From: Glebionis coronaria
Taxonomy: Eukaryota; Streptophyta; Magnoliopsida; Asterales; Asteraceae
NCBI GenBank assembly: GCA_025667525.1
Contig: JANFOE010000050.1
Coordinates: forward strand, 1,612,001-1,676,000
Reading direction: 5' to 3'
DNA length: 64,000 nucleotides
Below the pieces are notes generated by a model. The model ran no database searches. It was not told the origin of the DNA and worked only from the letters and a program-made list of their open reading frames with translations. Every line of letters begins with the position of its first letter. The stretch's first letter is position 1. The translations under genes were made by a program, and so were the position numbers. Shown piece after piece: positions 10,405-21,263 of this stretch.

Positions 10405-13400
10405 CTATTTTTCCGTGGTAGTGTAATGAAGTTGTGCACCTGTCATGGTTTTACTCGCATAGTGTATAGGTTGAAAATGCTTATTAACTCTTTGTCCTAA
10501 GACGGCCCCCACCGCATAATCACTAGCGTCACACATAAGCTCAAAAGGTAATTCCCAATTTGGAGAAACCAAAACGGGAGCCTTAGTTAATTTTTCCTTA
10601 AGGGTCTCAAAAGAGTCTAAACAAGCTTGGTCAAAAATGAAAGGAGCCTCTTTCTCCAAGAGATGAGTCATCGGTCTAGCTATCTTAGAAAAATCTTGTA
10701 TAAAGCGCCTATAAAATCCCGCATGACCTAAGAAACTCCTCACACCTTTAACCGAGGTGGGTGGGGGAAGCTTAGCAATCACATCAATTTTAGCTCGATC
10801 AACTTCTAATCCCTTATTGGATATCTTGTGTCCTAAAACAATCCCCTCTTTCACCATAAAGTGACATTTCTCCCAATTAAGCACCAAACGTGTTTCCTCA
10901 CAACGCTTAAGCATTCTCTCAAGATTGGTGAGACATGAGCTAAAGGAGTTTCCAAATACGGAAAAGTCATCCATAAAAACCTCCATGGTTTGCTCTATCA
11001 TGTCATGGAAAATCGCCATCATGCACCTTTGAAACGTCCCCGGTGCATTACATAGGCCAAAAGGCATCCTCTTGTAAGCAAATGTACCGTAGGGACAAGT
11101 GAATGTGGTCTTTTCTTGATCCTTAGGGTCAATGGGTATTTGAAAATAACCCGAAAAGCCATCAAGAAAACAATAGTACTCATTTCCCGCTAAGCGTTCA
11201 AGCATTTGATCCATAAAGGGAAGCGGGAAATGGTCTTTCCTAGTTGCCTCATTGAGTTTTCTATAATCAATGCAAACTCTCCAACCGGTCACAAGTCTCG
11301 TGGGAATAAGCTCATTGTTCTCATTAGGCACCACGGTGATTCCACCCTTCTTTGGAACACAATGAACCGGGCTAACCCATGGAGAGTCGGAAATGGGGTA
11401 AATCATACCCGCATCTAAGAGTTTAATCACTTCCTTCTTAATAACCTCATGGATTTTTGGGTTAACTCTCCTTTGGTTTTGAATGGCGGGTTTATAGTCA
11501 TCCTCCATAAGGATTTTGTGAGTACAAAAATGTGGATCAATTCCCCTTATGTCGGATATTTTCCATGCTAAAGCTTTCTTATGATTCTTAAGAACTTCAA
11601 TAAGTTTCTCTTTCTCATCCTCTTTCAACTCTTTAGCAATAATCACCGGTAATTGGTCTTTTCCTTCTAAGAAAGCATATTCTAAGTGGGATGGAAGTTC
11701 CTTAAGTTCAATGGGAGGTGGACTCTCTATGGAAGGTTTTACTATGGAAGGTTCCTCAATGGTAATCTCTTGTGGAATAGAAGAAGGAATAGGGTCCTCA
11801 TTGAGCAACTTTTGGATTGTAAGAATATCTTCTTCCCAATTAATGGGAGAATCATCATCACCAAGAAAGTTAGACTCAAATTCCTCCAAGAGGAAATCAC
11901 TCTCTCCAAAAGGTGTTAAAGAGGGAGCAATTGAGGCCACGGTAATCTCATCACTAGCACTCTTACAAGCATCATGAAAATGTTCATTACACACTTCATC
12001 TAGCACATCCACAATGTTAATAGTCTCACAAGGTCTAGACTCCTTAACCTCTTTTCTATCACAAACTTTGCCTAACTTAAACACCACTCTCTCATCTTCT
12101 ACTCTCATAATTAATTCTCCTTCCGCCACATCTATCAAGGTACGACCCGTTCTCAAAAACGGTCTACCAACAATCAAAGGCACTCTAGGATCCATGTCAT
12201 AATCGACCACTACAAAATCGGCCGGAAAGGTAAACTTATCCACACCTACAAACACATCTTCCGCTATACCTACGGGGTGAGCTATGGTTCGGTTGGCTAG
12301 TTCAAGAGTCATCTTAGTGGGAGTGAGCTCGGGAAGAGATAGTTGTTTCCAAACCGATAAAGGCATGAGATTTATGCTTGCCCCTAAATCCGCCAAAGCC
12401 ATGCAATTTTCAACACCGGGAAAATTACAAGGTATCAAGAAGCGCCCCGGATCTCCAAGTTTTGTTGGTAAGGTTTTAAGTAACACCGCGGAACAATTTT
12501 CATTAAGTGATGTGTTGGGCAAATCAACCAATTTTTCTTTGTTTGAGAGCAAATCCTTGAACATCTTAGCAAACTTTGGCATATAAGCAAGAGCTTCCGC
12601 AAAGGATATATTGATGTTAAGTTGCTTGAACATCCTTAAGAAATTGGAGACTTGGATGTCATCTTTGTTCTTTAACTTGTCCTTTTTCAACCTTGAAGGG
12701 TATGGAAGAGTAGGTTTTGGTGTAGGTGGAATAGGTGTTGTGGTGGAAGATTTGTCTTTGTTAGCTTCTTCATTGGGAAGTGTGGAAGGTAAAGGAGAAG
12801 TATGAGGTGGTTGAGGAGGTGTGTTTGAGTGAATAGGAGCATTTTGAGGAGGTGGAGTAGAAGTAGAAGGCTTGTCACAAGTAGGAGCACAAGTGGGTTG
12901 AACAAGAGTAGGTTTAGGAGGTGAAGGATCCTTTGTTGTTGTTCCACTCCTTGTTGTAATAGCATTGACATTGGCCCTAGGGTTTGTTTGTGTGTTAGAA
13001 GGTAAAGCCCCTTGTGGTCTTTGAGTTACCGCCACTAAAACCCTATTGATTTGTTCCTCCAATGTACGTTTCATTTGGTCATTCATTCTCTTCTCAATTT
13101 CACGCATTTTCTTGTCAACATACTCTTGAGTCTCTTGCATCCCATATCCTTGAGTTGGATTTTGAGGGTAAGCTTGATTTGGTATTGGAGCATATGCTTG
13201 AGTGGAAATAAATGGAAGTGGTTGATTAAATCCTTGTTGTGGTGGATAAAAGGTATTTGCTTGAGGTTGAAATTGATTGGGTGCCTTGTAGTTATTTCCT
13301 TGGTATGGTGGTCTTTGCCCTTGATTCCTTGCTAAAATTTGAGGAGGATTTTGTGGAATTTGGGTGGGTGGTTGGGGTAGGAAGCCGGGTGGAGTAAGGT

Positions 13401-14541
13401 AATTTTGGGATTTGTAAGAAAGGTTATTTGGATTGATATTAGGTTTGAAGTGTTCACGATGTTCCTCTTGGTAAGCATAGCATTCCCCTTGATACCCTTG
13501 CACCTTATCACATTGTTCATAAGAATCGGGACCTCCACAAGTAACACAAGAAATGGTGATGGCATTCACATTATTCGAAGAATTGTTCAATGTCATGCTC
13601 TTAAAATTTTGAAACATTTCTTGTTGTCTTTGCAAATTCCTTTCACTATCTCTATCTATCCTTTGAAAAATCGCTTCTTGAAACTTGAGGAGTTGGTTGT
13701 CACAAGGGATTTGAGAATTATTTTGGATAACATGAACCTTTTCTTCAAATGGATTGTTTGTTTGAACCATTGCCTTAGTCTCAATGATGTCCAAAGCCTC
13801 TTGGTAGGTCTTAAGAAGAATATTTCCTCCCGCGGAAGCATTAAGTGAATCTTGGTGGTGAGGTTTAAGGCCATCATAGAAGAGGTTGATTTGGTGAACT
13901 TGATCCAATCCATGATTAGGGCATCGCCTCAACAATTCACTATACACTTCCCAAGCATCACTAAAGGATTGGCTAGGTTTTTGTTGAAAGCCCATAATTA
14001 AATTCCTCAAAGCCATAGTCTTTTGTGGAGGAAAGAACTTGTTCAAAAACTTAGTGGTAAAACCCTCCCATGTGGTGATACTATCGGGTGGTTGGGTGTC
14101 TAACCAATGCTTAGCACTCCCTTCTAAGGAAAATGACACTAACATCAACCTAATGACCTCATGTGGAACCCCATTATGCTTAATGGTATTGCAAAGTGAA
14201 AGGTATCTCTTAAGGTGAGCATGAGGATCCTCATTTTGTTTTCCCAAGAAAGGTGATAAAGCAACCATATTGATCATAGATGTATGTAGCTCAAATGTGT
14301 TAGCGGGAAAGTCGGGAATCTTAATGGCACTAGAATATCCATGAATGTTGGATTGCATACGTTCATACAAAGTACGATTATCAATAGCCATGGCTTCTTG
14401 TGGTGGAGTCAAAGCACGATTCTCGTGATCGGCTTGATGGACGGTGGTGGTCTTACTCTTTCTCTTTTTCTTCCTTTTCGGAGGAAGAGGTTGTACACCA
14501 ATCGGTATTTGTGCACGCCCGCGAGTGAGCATGCAACTCAA
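10405..14541 (-). CDS. E1 Gag-protease-reverse transcriptase polyprotein
   Basis: 1,378 codons in one frame. The Gag capsid-type domain spans about residues 105-245 (HLKRYLSLCNTIKHNGVP to DSLNASAGGNIL). A zinc-knuckle-like CVTCGGPDSYEQC follows near 330, but its His is replaced by Asp. A Pro/Thr-rich linker precedes the aspartic protease, whose active block is ALADLGASINLMP (Asp about 718); the DLGA form is usual in Athila. RT runs from about 990 to 1240, with [40 protein letters not shown] and the catalytic FMDDF at about 1190. RNase H starts with CDASDYAVGAVLG and stops at TTTEK. The terminating TAG replaces the codon aligned with the catalytic Glu of RNase H (E2 has TTTEKELL). The stop looks like a single nonsense change, since the frame continues unbroken. 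Confidence 0.95.
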   Translation of the reverse strand: MSCMLTRGRAQIPIGVQPLPPKRKKKRKSKTTTVHQADHENRALTPPQEAMAIDNRTLYERMQSNIHGYSSAIKIPDFPANTFELHTSMINMVALSPFLGKQNEDPHAHLKRYLSLCNTIKHNGVPHEVIRLMLVSFSLEGSAKHWLDTQPPDSITTWEGFTTKFLNKFFPPQKTMALRNLIMGFQQKPSQSFSDAWEVYSELLRRCPNHGLDQVHQINLFYDGLKPHHQDSLNASAGGNILLKTYQEALDIIETKAMVQTNNPFEEKVHVIQNNSQIPCDNQLLKFQEAIFQRIDRDSERNLQRQQEMFQNFKSMTLNNSSNNVNAITISCVTCGGPDSYEQCDKVQGYQGECYAYQEEHREHFKPNINPNNLSYKSQNYLTPPGFLPQPPTQIPQNPPQILARNQGQRPPYQGNNYKAPNQFQPQANTFYPPQQGFNQPLPFISTQAYAPIPNQAYPQNPTQGYGMQETQEYVDKKMREIEKRMNDQMKRTLEEQINRVLVAVTQRPQGALPSNTQTNPRANVNAITTRSGTTTKDPSPPKPTLVQPTCAPTCDKPSTSTPPPQNAPIHSNTPPQPPHTSPLPSTLPNEEANKDKSSTTTPIPPTPKPTLPYPSRLKKDKLKNKDDIQVSNFLRMFKQLNINISFAEALAYMPKFAKMFKDLLSNKEKLVDLPNTSLNENCSAVLLKTLPTKLGDPGRFLIPCNFPGVENCMALADLGASINLMPLSVWKQLSLPELTPTKMTLELANRTIAHPVGIAEDVFVGVDKFTFPADFVVVDYDMDPRVPLIVGRPFLRTGRTLIDVAEGELIMRVEDERVVFKLGKVCDRKEVKESRPCETINIVDVLDEVCNEHFHDACKSASDEITVASIAPSLTPFGESDFLLEEFESNFLGDDDSPINWEEDILTIQKLLNEDPIPSSIPQEITIEEPSIVKPSIESPPPIELKELPSHLEYAFLEGKDQLPVIIAKELKEDEKEKLIEVLKNHKKALAWKISDIRGIDPHFCTHKILMEDDYKPAIQNQRRVNPKIHEVIKKEVIKLLDAGMIYPISDSPWVSPVHCVPKKGGITVVPNENNELIPTRLVTGWRVCIDYRKLNEATRKDHFPLPFMDQMLERLAGNEYYCFLDGFSGYFQIPIDPKDQEKTTFTCPYGTFAYKRMPFGLCNAPGTFQRCMMAIFHDMIEQTMEVFMDDFSVFGNSFSSCLTNLERMLKRCEETRLVLNWEKCHFMVKEGIVLGHKISNKGLEVDRAKIDVIAKLPPPTSVKGVRSFLGHAGFYRRFIQDFSKIARPMTHLLEKEAPFIFDQACLDSFETLKEKLTKAPVLVSPNWELPFELMCDASDYAVGAVLGQRVNKHFQPIHYASKTMTGAQLHYTTTEK

Positions 14542-15292
14542 TACGAGGAATGAGAGAGAAGCTCTCGTGTGACTTTGAAGAGAAATGGATTATCCTCTTC
14601 GAGTTTCAATATTAAATATCCACAAGAAAATAACAATATATGTATTTACTACTTTGGGTGCAAGACCCTCAATGAAGCTTTCCTTCTTAGAATACTCCCA
14701 AGTGAACGGGGGGTTAGGTGGCGCGAAGCACTTAAGTACCTATTGACCCTTAGATGGCATTTTATAGCACATCGCCTTTCTATTCACTTAAATGTTCGTA
14801 TTCTTCGAATTGTTGCTTATTGAGAGTATTTATCTATTCTTGCTTTATTTTGTTTGATCGATACACGTGTCAAGGACCGGAACGCCCCTCAACACGGTGT
14901 ATTGCCTCGGCAATACTTATGGAAGATATGTAGATTGATTGTTCTTATACGTATACGTATTTACTTATAATAATATATGGAAAATATTTTTGTATTTATG
15001 AGTTTTTTCTTAGAAAAATACTATATGTACATAAAAACCGAGATAATCCAATATTATATATTTTTGGGTGCAATCTCCTAGGAAAAAGATTGCTTTTTGG
15101 ATTTTTTTATTTTTTTGGTCAATTCTTTAGGAAAAGAATTGTTTTGTTAATTTTTTAGTTTTTATATATTTTATATTTTTGATTTTTTATTTGTTTTTGA
15201 TTTATGATACGTAAAAATAACGTTCACAAAGTGAACGGGTCCCAAAAGCCAATGAAAACCGTCAATCGATAGTCTCTCGTGTAGTCAAAGAA
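14542..15292 (-). other. E1 untranslated leader
   Basis: About 750 bp between the PBS and the first Gag ATG. It is AT-rich with homopolymer T runs (15090-15200) and has no frame with recognisable content. Packaging signals would be expected here but cannot be identified by eye. Confidence 0.6.
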
Positions 15293-15319
15293 CCGGCAGC
15301 GGCAGCGGCAGCGGCGCCA
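15293..15319 (-). promoter_or_regulatory. E1 primer-binding site (tRNA-Asp type) with expanded hexamer
   Basis: In element orientation the site begins TGGCGCCGCTGCC two bases after the 5' LTR. This is complementary, with one mismatch, to the 3' end of plant tRNA-Asp (PBS TGGCGCCGTTGCCGGGG). The hexamer GCTGCC then occurs two further times before the GG that normally follows. E2 has only one copy of the hexamer (53187-53201). Confidence 0.85.
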
Positions 15320-15321
15320 TT

Positions 15322-18300
15322 TGAAATTGAGTATAATGCAGTTCGTTTTTTCTCAGTTCTTGCTAATAGAAAGTCCAACCAATATCGGGTTTTTAATTGT
15401 TCTTGGTTGTTAAGCTTGCTTGGTTAATCTATTGCTAATTCAACAAATGCTTGCCAAACGGAAAAATATTACCTACGTATATGTAAAACAAATTGCAAAT
15501 ACCACGTTTTTATTCAAGTAAAAATTTAAAATGCAAAATTTGAAACTAAAGGGACTGAAATTGTAAATTCTATGAACAATAAATGCTTGAAATGTAAACT
15601 CTAACAATTATAGGGACTAAAAGTGTAAAACTGTTAACTAAAAGGATCAAAAATACAAATTCTATAACAAACTAACCAAAAGTGTAACAAATTAACAAAA
15701 TACTAACTGAAATTTAACAACTTCCAAATTCCAGGGACTAAAACAATGCAAACCCTAAAAACATGAAGATTAGCCAAAAATTAACACTGACAGAATTAAA
15801 AGGACCAAAGTGCAATAAAGAAAACTATTTAAGCAAAAACGGGACAAAGAAGAAAATAAGCTCGTTTGAGCTTATTACTCAACCAAACTTGATGAGACCA
15901 ATTGCAAAACGTTTCAAATTCAAAATAAGCTACGTGTGTCCAAGGAAATTTGCTAAAAATCAGAAATAAGCAAATGAGTGCTTATTAATAAGCTCAAAAT
16001 AAGCTACAGCTAAATCTAATCAACCACAACTTGATTTTTCTATTAAAACTGATTAAGCAACTGATTTAAAGAATGGGAAATCAAACCAGAATGAATTTCA
16101 TCAAGTAATAAGCTCTAAATCTGAATTAAGCTAAAAAGAGCTTATGTTGACCAAGCGTTGACCAGTTTTTTTTCAAAAAGCTAATTTTCTCAAAAATCAA
16201 GTAACTCAACTACCTAAATGGATTTGTGAAGAAAAAGTGCTAAGTTTATGAAGAGGAAAATGAGATACAGATTTTCAGTTGTCAAGTTACAGAAACTTGA
16301 GTTAAGTCTACTTATCTGATTTTGGCTTATTACTAAGTGCTTATTGAATACTGTATTAAATCCTTCTAGACTCTGATTCTTTATGATGTAAGCTAAGTCT
16401 GAAAACAAATTTGGTGAAATTTCATCAAGTAATGAATTAGAACTAGTCAATTGAAAATGGCAAGTTTTTAAGACCAAAACTGAATGAAAACTGACCCAAA
16501 CTATTCAAGTGCCATTTGCCTGTTTGACCTTTTTAGTGACTTGTAAAAGACTTAAAACAACTTGTTATCACTCAATGACTGTAAATGAACTTTAAAAATC
16601 CAAATCTCAATGCTTGAAAACTATTTTTGAGCTATTCCCAAACACTCCTTTACTGATTTTTACAAACTTTTACAAATGCTTTTAGAGTTCTGAATTAAGC
16701 TGACTTAAAAGCTAAAGAAGTCTGAATTCAATGGTCAAAATGAAAAGTAATAGAGCTCAATACACTCAATAAACTCCACTAGAACTACAAACCAATTACA
16801 AGAACAAAAGAGACTGAATCAAAGCAGTTAACTAGAATTAAATCCAAATCAAAGAACAAGCAAACAGGTTTGAACTACTAACACTCTAAAATCTAGCAAA
16901 CATCAACAACAAGCAACTTTTATCAAGCAGCCATCAAGTTTATTCTAAGAAAGTAAGCATGCAGTTAACTGTTGAGTGGAACAAAAATCAAGAAGCTTAA
17001 AACCTATTGAAGAATTCCTTTGAGAAGAAGAGGAGCGCTGAGCTCTCTTACCCTAGTGATAACCACCACCTTATCACTAGGAATCAATCAATCAACAATA
17101 ACTGCTATCTAATCAACAAGAAACCATCATTCTGCTTGAAAACTCCATTGGAACTATGCAATGACTGAATGGTGATCAAACAGCTAGCAAACTTCACCAA
17201 TGTCAGTCATGATCAATGATTGATCATAACAAACACTTATCAGCAACACTAGTATCCAAATGCAGCAAGAAATGAACTGAAATGATAAGAACAATTTTGG
17301 CGGGAAAGAGTAAATTTGAATTTTATTAATGAAAAACGGTTACAAAGTTGTTACAAGGGTAGTAACTAACTAACTAACTCAAGAGTTTGTCAGACTCTTG
17401 AGTAGCTAGGGTAAGATTGAGGGAAAAGGGAAAGGAAAAGTAGAACTAGGTGTTTTTACAAAATTAAGCTACAAATGAAAATGAAGTCTAATCCAGCTAT
17501 TTATAGACATGAAGGAAGAGTTTATTGGGGTTGGTAACGTGTCAGAACCAATCCCAGCTTGCCACGTGGAGAATTCTGCTTATTGCACTTTGAAGGTATG
17601 AACAAGGATTTGGGTTTTCTTGATTGGATGGATGAAATGTTAATTGAGTTGCACCATTATGTTCGTCTCTTCAAATTGATCAACTTTGGTGTTTAAATCT
17701 TTCCATGAAATGGCTTCTATCTTAAACGCGATTCTGGGAAAATGTTTCCTTCTTGAAGATGCCACGTGTCAAATTCTGATTGGTTGAAAATCAGTCACAC
17801 GGATTGCACTGTTTGGATTTGGTAATAAATGTGAGGCGGCTGAGTGGATATTAAGTATTTGATCCGTGTGCTTCCTTTTCCTTTCTCTCATTGGCTGAAT
17901 TAGTTATCACATGGATCAATCTTGGATAACTTTCAAAAGTTGGCAGAACAAGTCCTTGTACTTGACAGATTATTGTTTTAAGCTACAATCTTCATTCTTT
18001 TGACATATTTGGTCCTTCAACTTCCATCCTTGAACAAAATGGTCCTTTGACTGAGTTGACTTGAGAGTTGACCAAGTTTGACTTGAATCTTGACTTTACA
18101 TTATTTGCACTTTTAGTCCTTCAACTTTCATAACTTGTCAAGATAGGTCCTTATACTTCAAAGTCTTGTCACTTTTGATCCTCTTTTGTCTTTTTCATCC
18201 ATTTGAGCTTGATTTTTCCTTGTTTGCTTGAAAATGTATCTTTTTACCTACACAAGTGCACACAAACACAAACATACCACATAACACTGTTTTTGCCAAA

Positions 18301-18370
18301 TAAATTGGTATTTTGCTTCATGTTTTAGGGTTATTTGTTATTAAAAGGATATGAGTTTAAGCTCATATCA
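15322..18370 (-). repeat. E1 5' LTR
   Basis: 3,049 bp, nearly identical to the left LTR. It borders the PBS at 15319 on its lower-coordinate side, which defines it as the 5' LTR of a minus-strand element. It contains the same AATAAGCT cluster (about 15845-16360) and TATA box (17498-17505). Confidence 0.96.
17498..17505 (-). promoter_or_regulatory. Predicted TATA box of E1 5' LTR
   Basis: TATAAATA on the minus strand in the context CTATAAATAGC. It would place the RNA start near 17470, giving a leader that includes the AATAAGCT cluster. Confidence 0.6.
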
Positions 18371-19619
18371 ATAGTCACAAATGTTTTCCGCGAATCATAC
18401 AATCACGGTATCACACCCTAATGTTTAATATTATTCTCAAAATAACATTTCAAAAATAACTAAAATCATGGCGCTAAAAATAAGCGCCTATTTGAAAATT
18501 CTAAAATTTAAGTTTTCAATCACATCTTTCTATTATATACACGATATCTTCTCTTAACTGTATCCCTATTTTTATCTCAACACCTAACACAACCACATCT
18601 TCCTCCTACTCCTTGCAACTGTCATTTCCCATCTAACAACGTTGTTTATATCATGAAGAAGGTCGTTTGAAATGTTTATATAGTTACCAATATTGTTTTC
18701 ACTTTGATATTCTCTTTTATTCTACAAGCTGGTTTTTATAAATTTGAGTCACGTAAGTCAAAACCATTCCACTTAAATTGTTGATGTGATATTAATTTTT
18801 CTTTATCTAATATTATATAAAATGATAGTGGCTTAACAATTATAAGGAGATTGCATGTTTCAACTTTTAAATAAATGATCTAATGTTGTTTATTTCAGAA
18901 TCTGAAGTCATACTTTCTAAGTATTACTTTTGATAGTAGCGTGGATAATTCATACATAATTATATTGGCTTGTTTTTAACAGGTTACTCGTTATCATTCA
19001 TGTTTGTTTGATTTTGAATGGAATTCAACAATGGTGTGTTCATCGGATTCATTTTTTTTGGATGTCCGAGCAAGCAATATGATAATGTCAAGTTTAAGCA
19101 TGAGTATGACTATTAATCTTATAATGTAGTTCTTAGGACAAACTCTTTTTAATTTTGTTTTCAACTTTGTGCATGTTATAATCCATTCTCATGTTCTTTT
19201 GTTCGTTTTGCAGTTATAAATTCATGTTGAGACGCCATAAAGGAGATATGGTCATCATGTTTAAGAACCCAACAACTTTGAATGTACTTCGTCACCTCAA
19301 TTTGTAGAATGTAAAGAATACTCGTAGAGACTAGTTATGATGTGTATAAGATAGAGGATAGAGCTATGCAATTTTTGTGTTGTATGTTTGAATATATTGT
19401 TGATGAAGCATTTTGTTGATTGTACTTCATCGAAATATCGATTTAATGCCAGTTTCATTATCACAATAGTTTGTGATTCTATATGTTTACATCTTTCTTT
19501 TATGAATGATACAAAATACAAAATTAGCAACAATGTTAATTCTTTCATGGATAATTCTTTATTGACTATGTAAACACGAAACGACCATTTACTATATGAT
19601 ATAGCATTGGTAATTTAGG
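18371..19619. other. CACTA interior, right part
   Basis: About 1.25 kb of AT-rich sequence. Small frames of about 60-80 residues (19297-19548, 19388-19573) overlap each other on opposite strands and resemble nothing known. No transposase, intron pattern or captured gene is recognisable. Confidence 0.55.
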
Positions 19620-19949
19620 CATGAATTTACCCATGAACGATTCCATGTAAATTAATGATATTCCACCTCAAAATTAGACACGATTTTATCTATGTAAATT
19701 TTAGCCTCGGATTACCCATGATTAAATTTATGGGTGTTTTCCTGGTATTTATAAGATCCCTCGAGAAGTTTAACCATGAACTTAAATTGATGTCCCACAA
19801 AAATTACTGCGGGTAACTTTCACACGGACACAAATTGTGGTGGGGAAACAATTAGCCTCGAAGGTTTTGCCCATGTTTATATATTGATGGGTAGTTTGTG
19901 GGTATTTGACAATCACCCACGAATTTTAGTTGTTTACCCACGTAATCAA
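19620..19949. repeat. CACTA right subterminal repeats
   Basis: TTACCCA(C/T) words and their complements recur, for example near 19627, 19697, 19869, 19915 and 19934. They mirror the left subterminal region and support the element boundaries. Confidence 0.75.
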
Positions 19950-19980
19950 TCCGTCGGTAATCGCCTGAATTCTTGTAGTG
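19950..19980 (-). repeat. CACTA right terminal inverted repeat
   Basis: The + strand ends AATTCTTGTAGTG, the complement of the left CACTACAAGAA terminus. It is followed directly by CTT, the target duplication. Confidence 0.92.
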
Positions 19981-20921
19981 CTTGTATTTCTAATCACGTC
20001 CGTGGCCAGAGTTTCAGTTGCGATTTCTAGGATAGTTGCTGTCATAGTAGCGGTTACTATCGTCCTGTCTGTCAGTTCCATGATGGTCATTCTCATGACC
20101 GTGATTCATGTAACTATTCAGCTGAGTGGCCGGCTGGTACCGGTTTGCACTCATATGGCTGAAATGATAGCCGAATGACGTGTGACATGTAACTAAGAAT
20201 TAGGGACAATGATTGATGGGAATCGTCTGATGGTGAAGCATCTTCTCGTCAAATTGCTTTGCTCCGACGCCTTTGTCTTCGTCTTGTAGGATCTCCAGGT
20301 TGTGAACAACATCCGCATCTCGTAGCGTCTCCGAACGTCAGCAGCATCAACCTTTAGTAACATCTCCAAGTTGTGAGCGGCATCAGCAATCTTGTAGAAT
20401 ATCAGCAATTAAAAATACGCCTGAGATGATTCAAAATCGACTAGCGAATAATCGTGAAGTATTGCAAGTGGAATACATATGGATTAAGGTACATGTAATG
20501 CACATGAAATACGGTACGTGGAGTACACGTGGAATGCACATGAAATGATCGATATGGGGTCGATCATTTATCATGATTTAAGGAAAGTATATCGGTTAAA
20601 CGGTTAGGAAAACCATCATGATAACCTGGCAATGCCAGTATATACCTCATTCTGGTTGCATAGAGAAACGCTAAAGTGTGGTTACACAAAATTCAACGAT
20701 GATTTGCCTGACAGCATGATCAATGAAAACCAACCATGACTATCATGAAAGAAGAATTCAATGAAATCCAACAATGTCTTGCAGGACAACGTAAATAACA
20801 AAAGAGGCGTAAAACATAATCAATATGAAGACGGAATTATCATGAAGAAACATGAAACCATCTATCACAAAGAAGTGTATAACATAATCAGCATGAAACT
20901 GAAGTTAACCATGACAGTATG
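19981..20921 (-). mobile_element. R1 segment 2: gag region of the decayed chromovirus
   Basis: The sequence lies between the CACTA (left) and the HP element (right). On the minus strand, about 20170-19981 reads through one stop as an Asn/His/Arg-rich stretch including NRYYDSNYPRNRN and NSGHGRD. This is typical of the region just before the Gag zinc knuckle. Upstream, 20190-20916 shows no clear domain. Small frames at 20193-20408 (minus) and 20761-21003 (plus) are not supported as genes. Confidence 0.65.
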
Positions 20922-21240
20922 TGTCGACGTACAGTCGGTATTTGGCACGGTCCAACAGGCCCGCGACCCACACACACCTAACTTATCTTTCAAGAAACCC
21001 TAAGCCTATATAAACAGGGGTAGGGGTCTCATTATAATCAGGTTCTCTCTCATAACTACACCTCTTATACAACATATTCATCTGATACTAACTTGACCGT
21101 CGGAGGTGGACCCCGGGGCTCCGGCCTCGGGTCCACGTCTAACCGGTTTACTTTTGTTTGCAGCATTACTCAGGACCCGGGAAGACGACGAACGGCCCAG
21201 GAGAGTCGTCAGACCGGCCTAGCCAAATTATGCTCCAACA
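20922..21240 (+). repeat. HP 5' LTR
   Basis: 319 bp, TGTCGACG to CTCCAACA, preceded by the target duplication GTATG. It contains TATATAAA at 21007-21014, followed by AACAGGGGTAGGGG and then a region rich in CTCTC and TACACC words where the RNA would start. Confidence 0.93.
21007..21014 (+). promoter_or_regulatory. Predicted TATA box of HP 5' LTR
   Basis: TATATAAA in the context AAGCCTATATAAACAGG, about 85 bp into the LTR. The same site occurs in the 3' LTR at 32182-32189. Transcription from here would produce an RNA containing the whole hairpin array. Confidence 0.7.
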
Positions 21241-21242
21241 AG

Positions 21243-21263
21243 TTGGCGCCTTCCGTGGGACCC
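21243..21263 (+). promoter_or_regulatory. HP primer-binding site
   Basis: TTGGCGCCTTCCGTGGGACC lies 2-3 bases after the 5' LTR. TTGGCGCC-TC-GTGGGA is a common start of the internal region in plant gypsy elements. I cannot name the matching tRNA with certainty. Confidence 0.7.

Larger units (their letters stand above)
3777..18370 (-). mobile_element. E1: young Athila-type LTR retrotransposon (Ty3/gypsy), 14.6 kb
   Basis: Two direct 3,049-bp LTRs (3777-6825 and 15322-18370) begin TGAAATTGAG and end CTCATATCA on the + strand. Comparing them by eye I noticed only about seven substitutions, so insertion was recent. The primer-binding site lies beside the right LTR and the polypurine tract beside the left LTR, which puts the element on the minus strand. 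It encodes one long Gag-Protease-RT-RNase H-integrase frame with a single internal TAG. The protease motif DLGASINLMP, the lack of a chromodomain, long LTRs and a tRNA-Asp-type PBS indicate the Athila lineage. No env-like frame is present. Flanking 5-bp sequences (CTTGT and ATAGT) do not match. Confidence 0.95.
1906..19980. mobile_element. CACTA (En/Spm-type) DNA transposon carrying a nested Athila element
   Basis: The left end reads CACTACAAGAATCCTGG. The reverse complement of the right end reads CACTACAAGAATTCAGG. The ends are flanked by the same 3-bp target duplication CTT (1903-1905 and 19981-19983). Terminal CACTACAAGAA inverted repeats, a 3-bp duplication and subterminal arrays of a short motif are the defining traits of plant CACTA elements. 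After removing the nested retrotransposon (3777-18370) about 3.5 kb remains. It holds no recognisable TNPA or TNPD transposase, so this is a non-autonomous copy. It sits inside the R1 chromovirus. Confidence 0.92.

Noticed and set aside
11206..14553. Numerous plus-strand frames opposite E1 gag-pol
   Set aside because: They are antisense shadows of the real minus-strand coding region.
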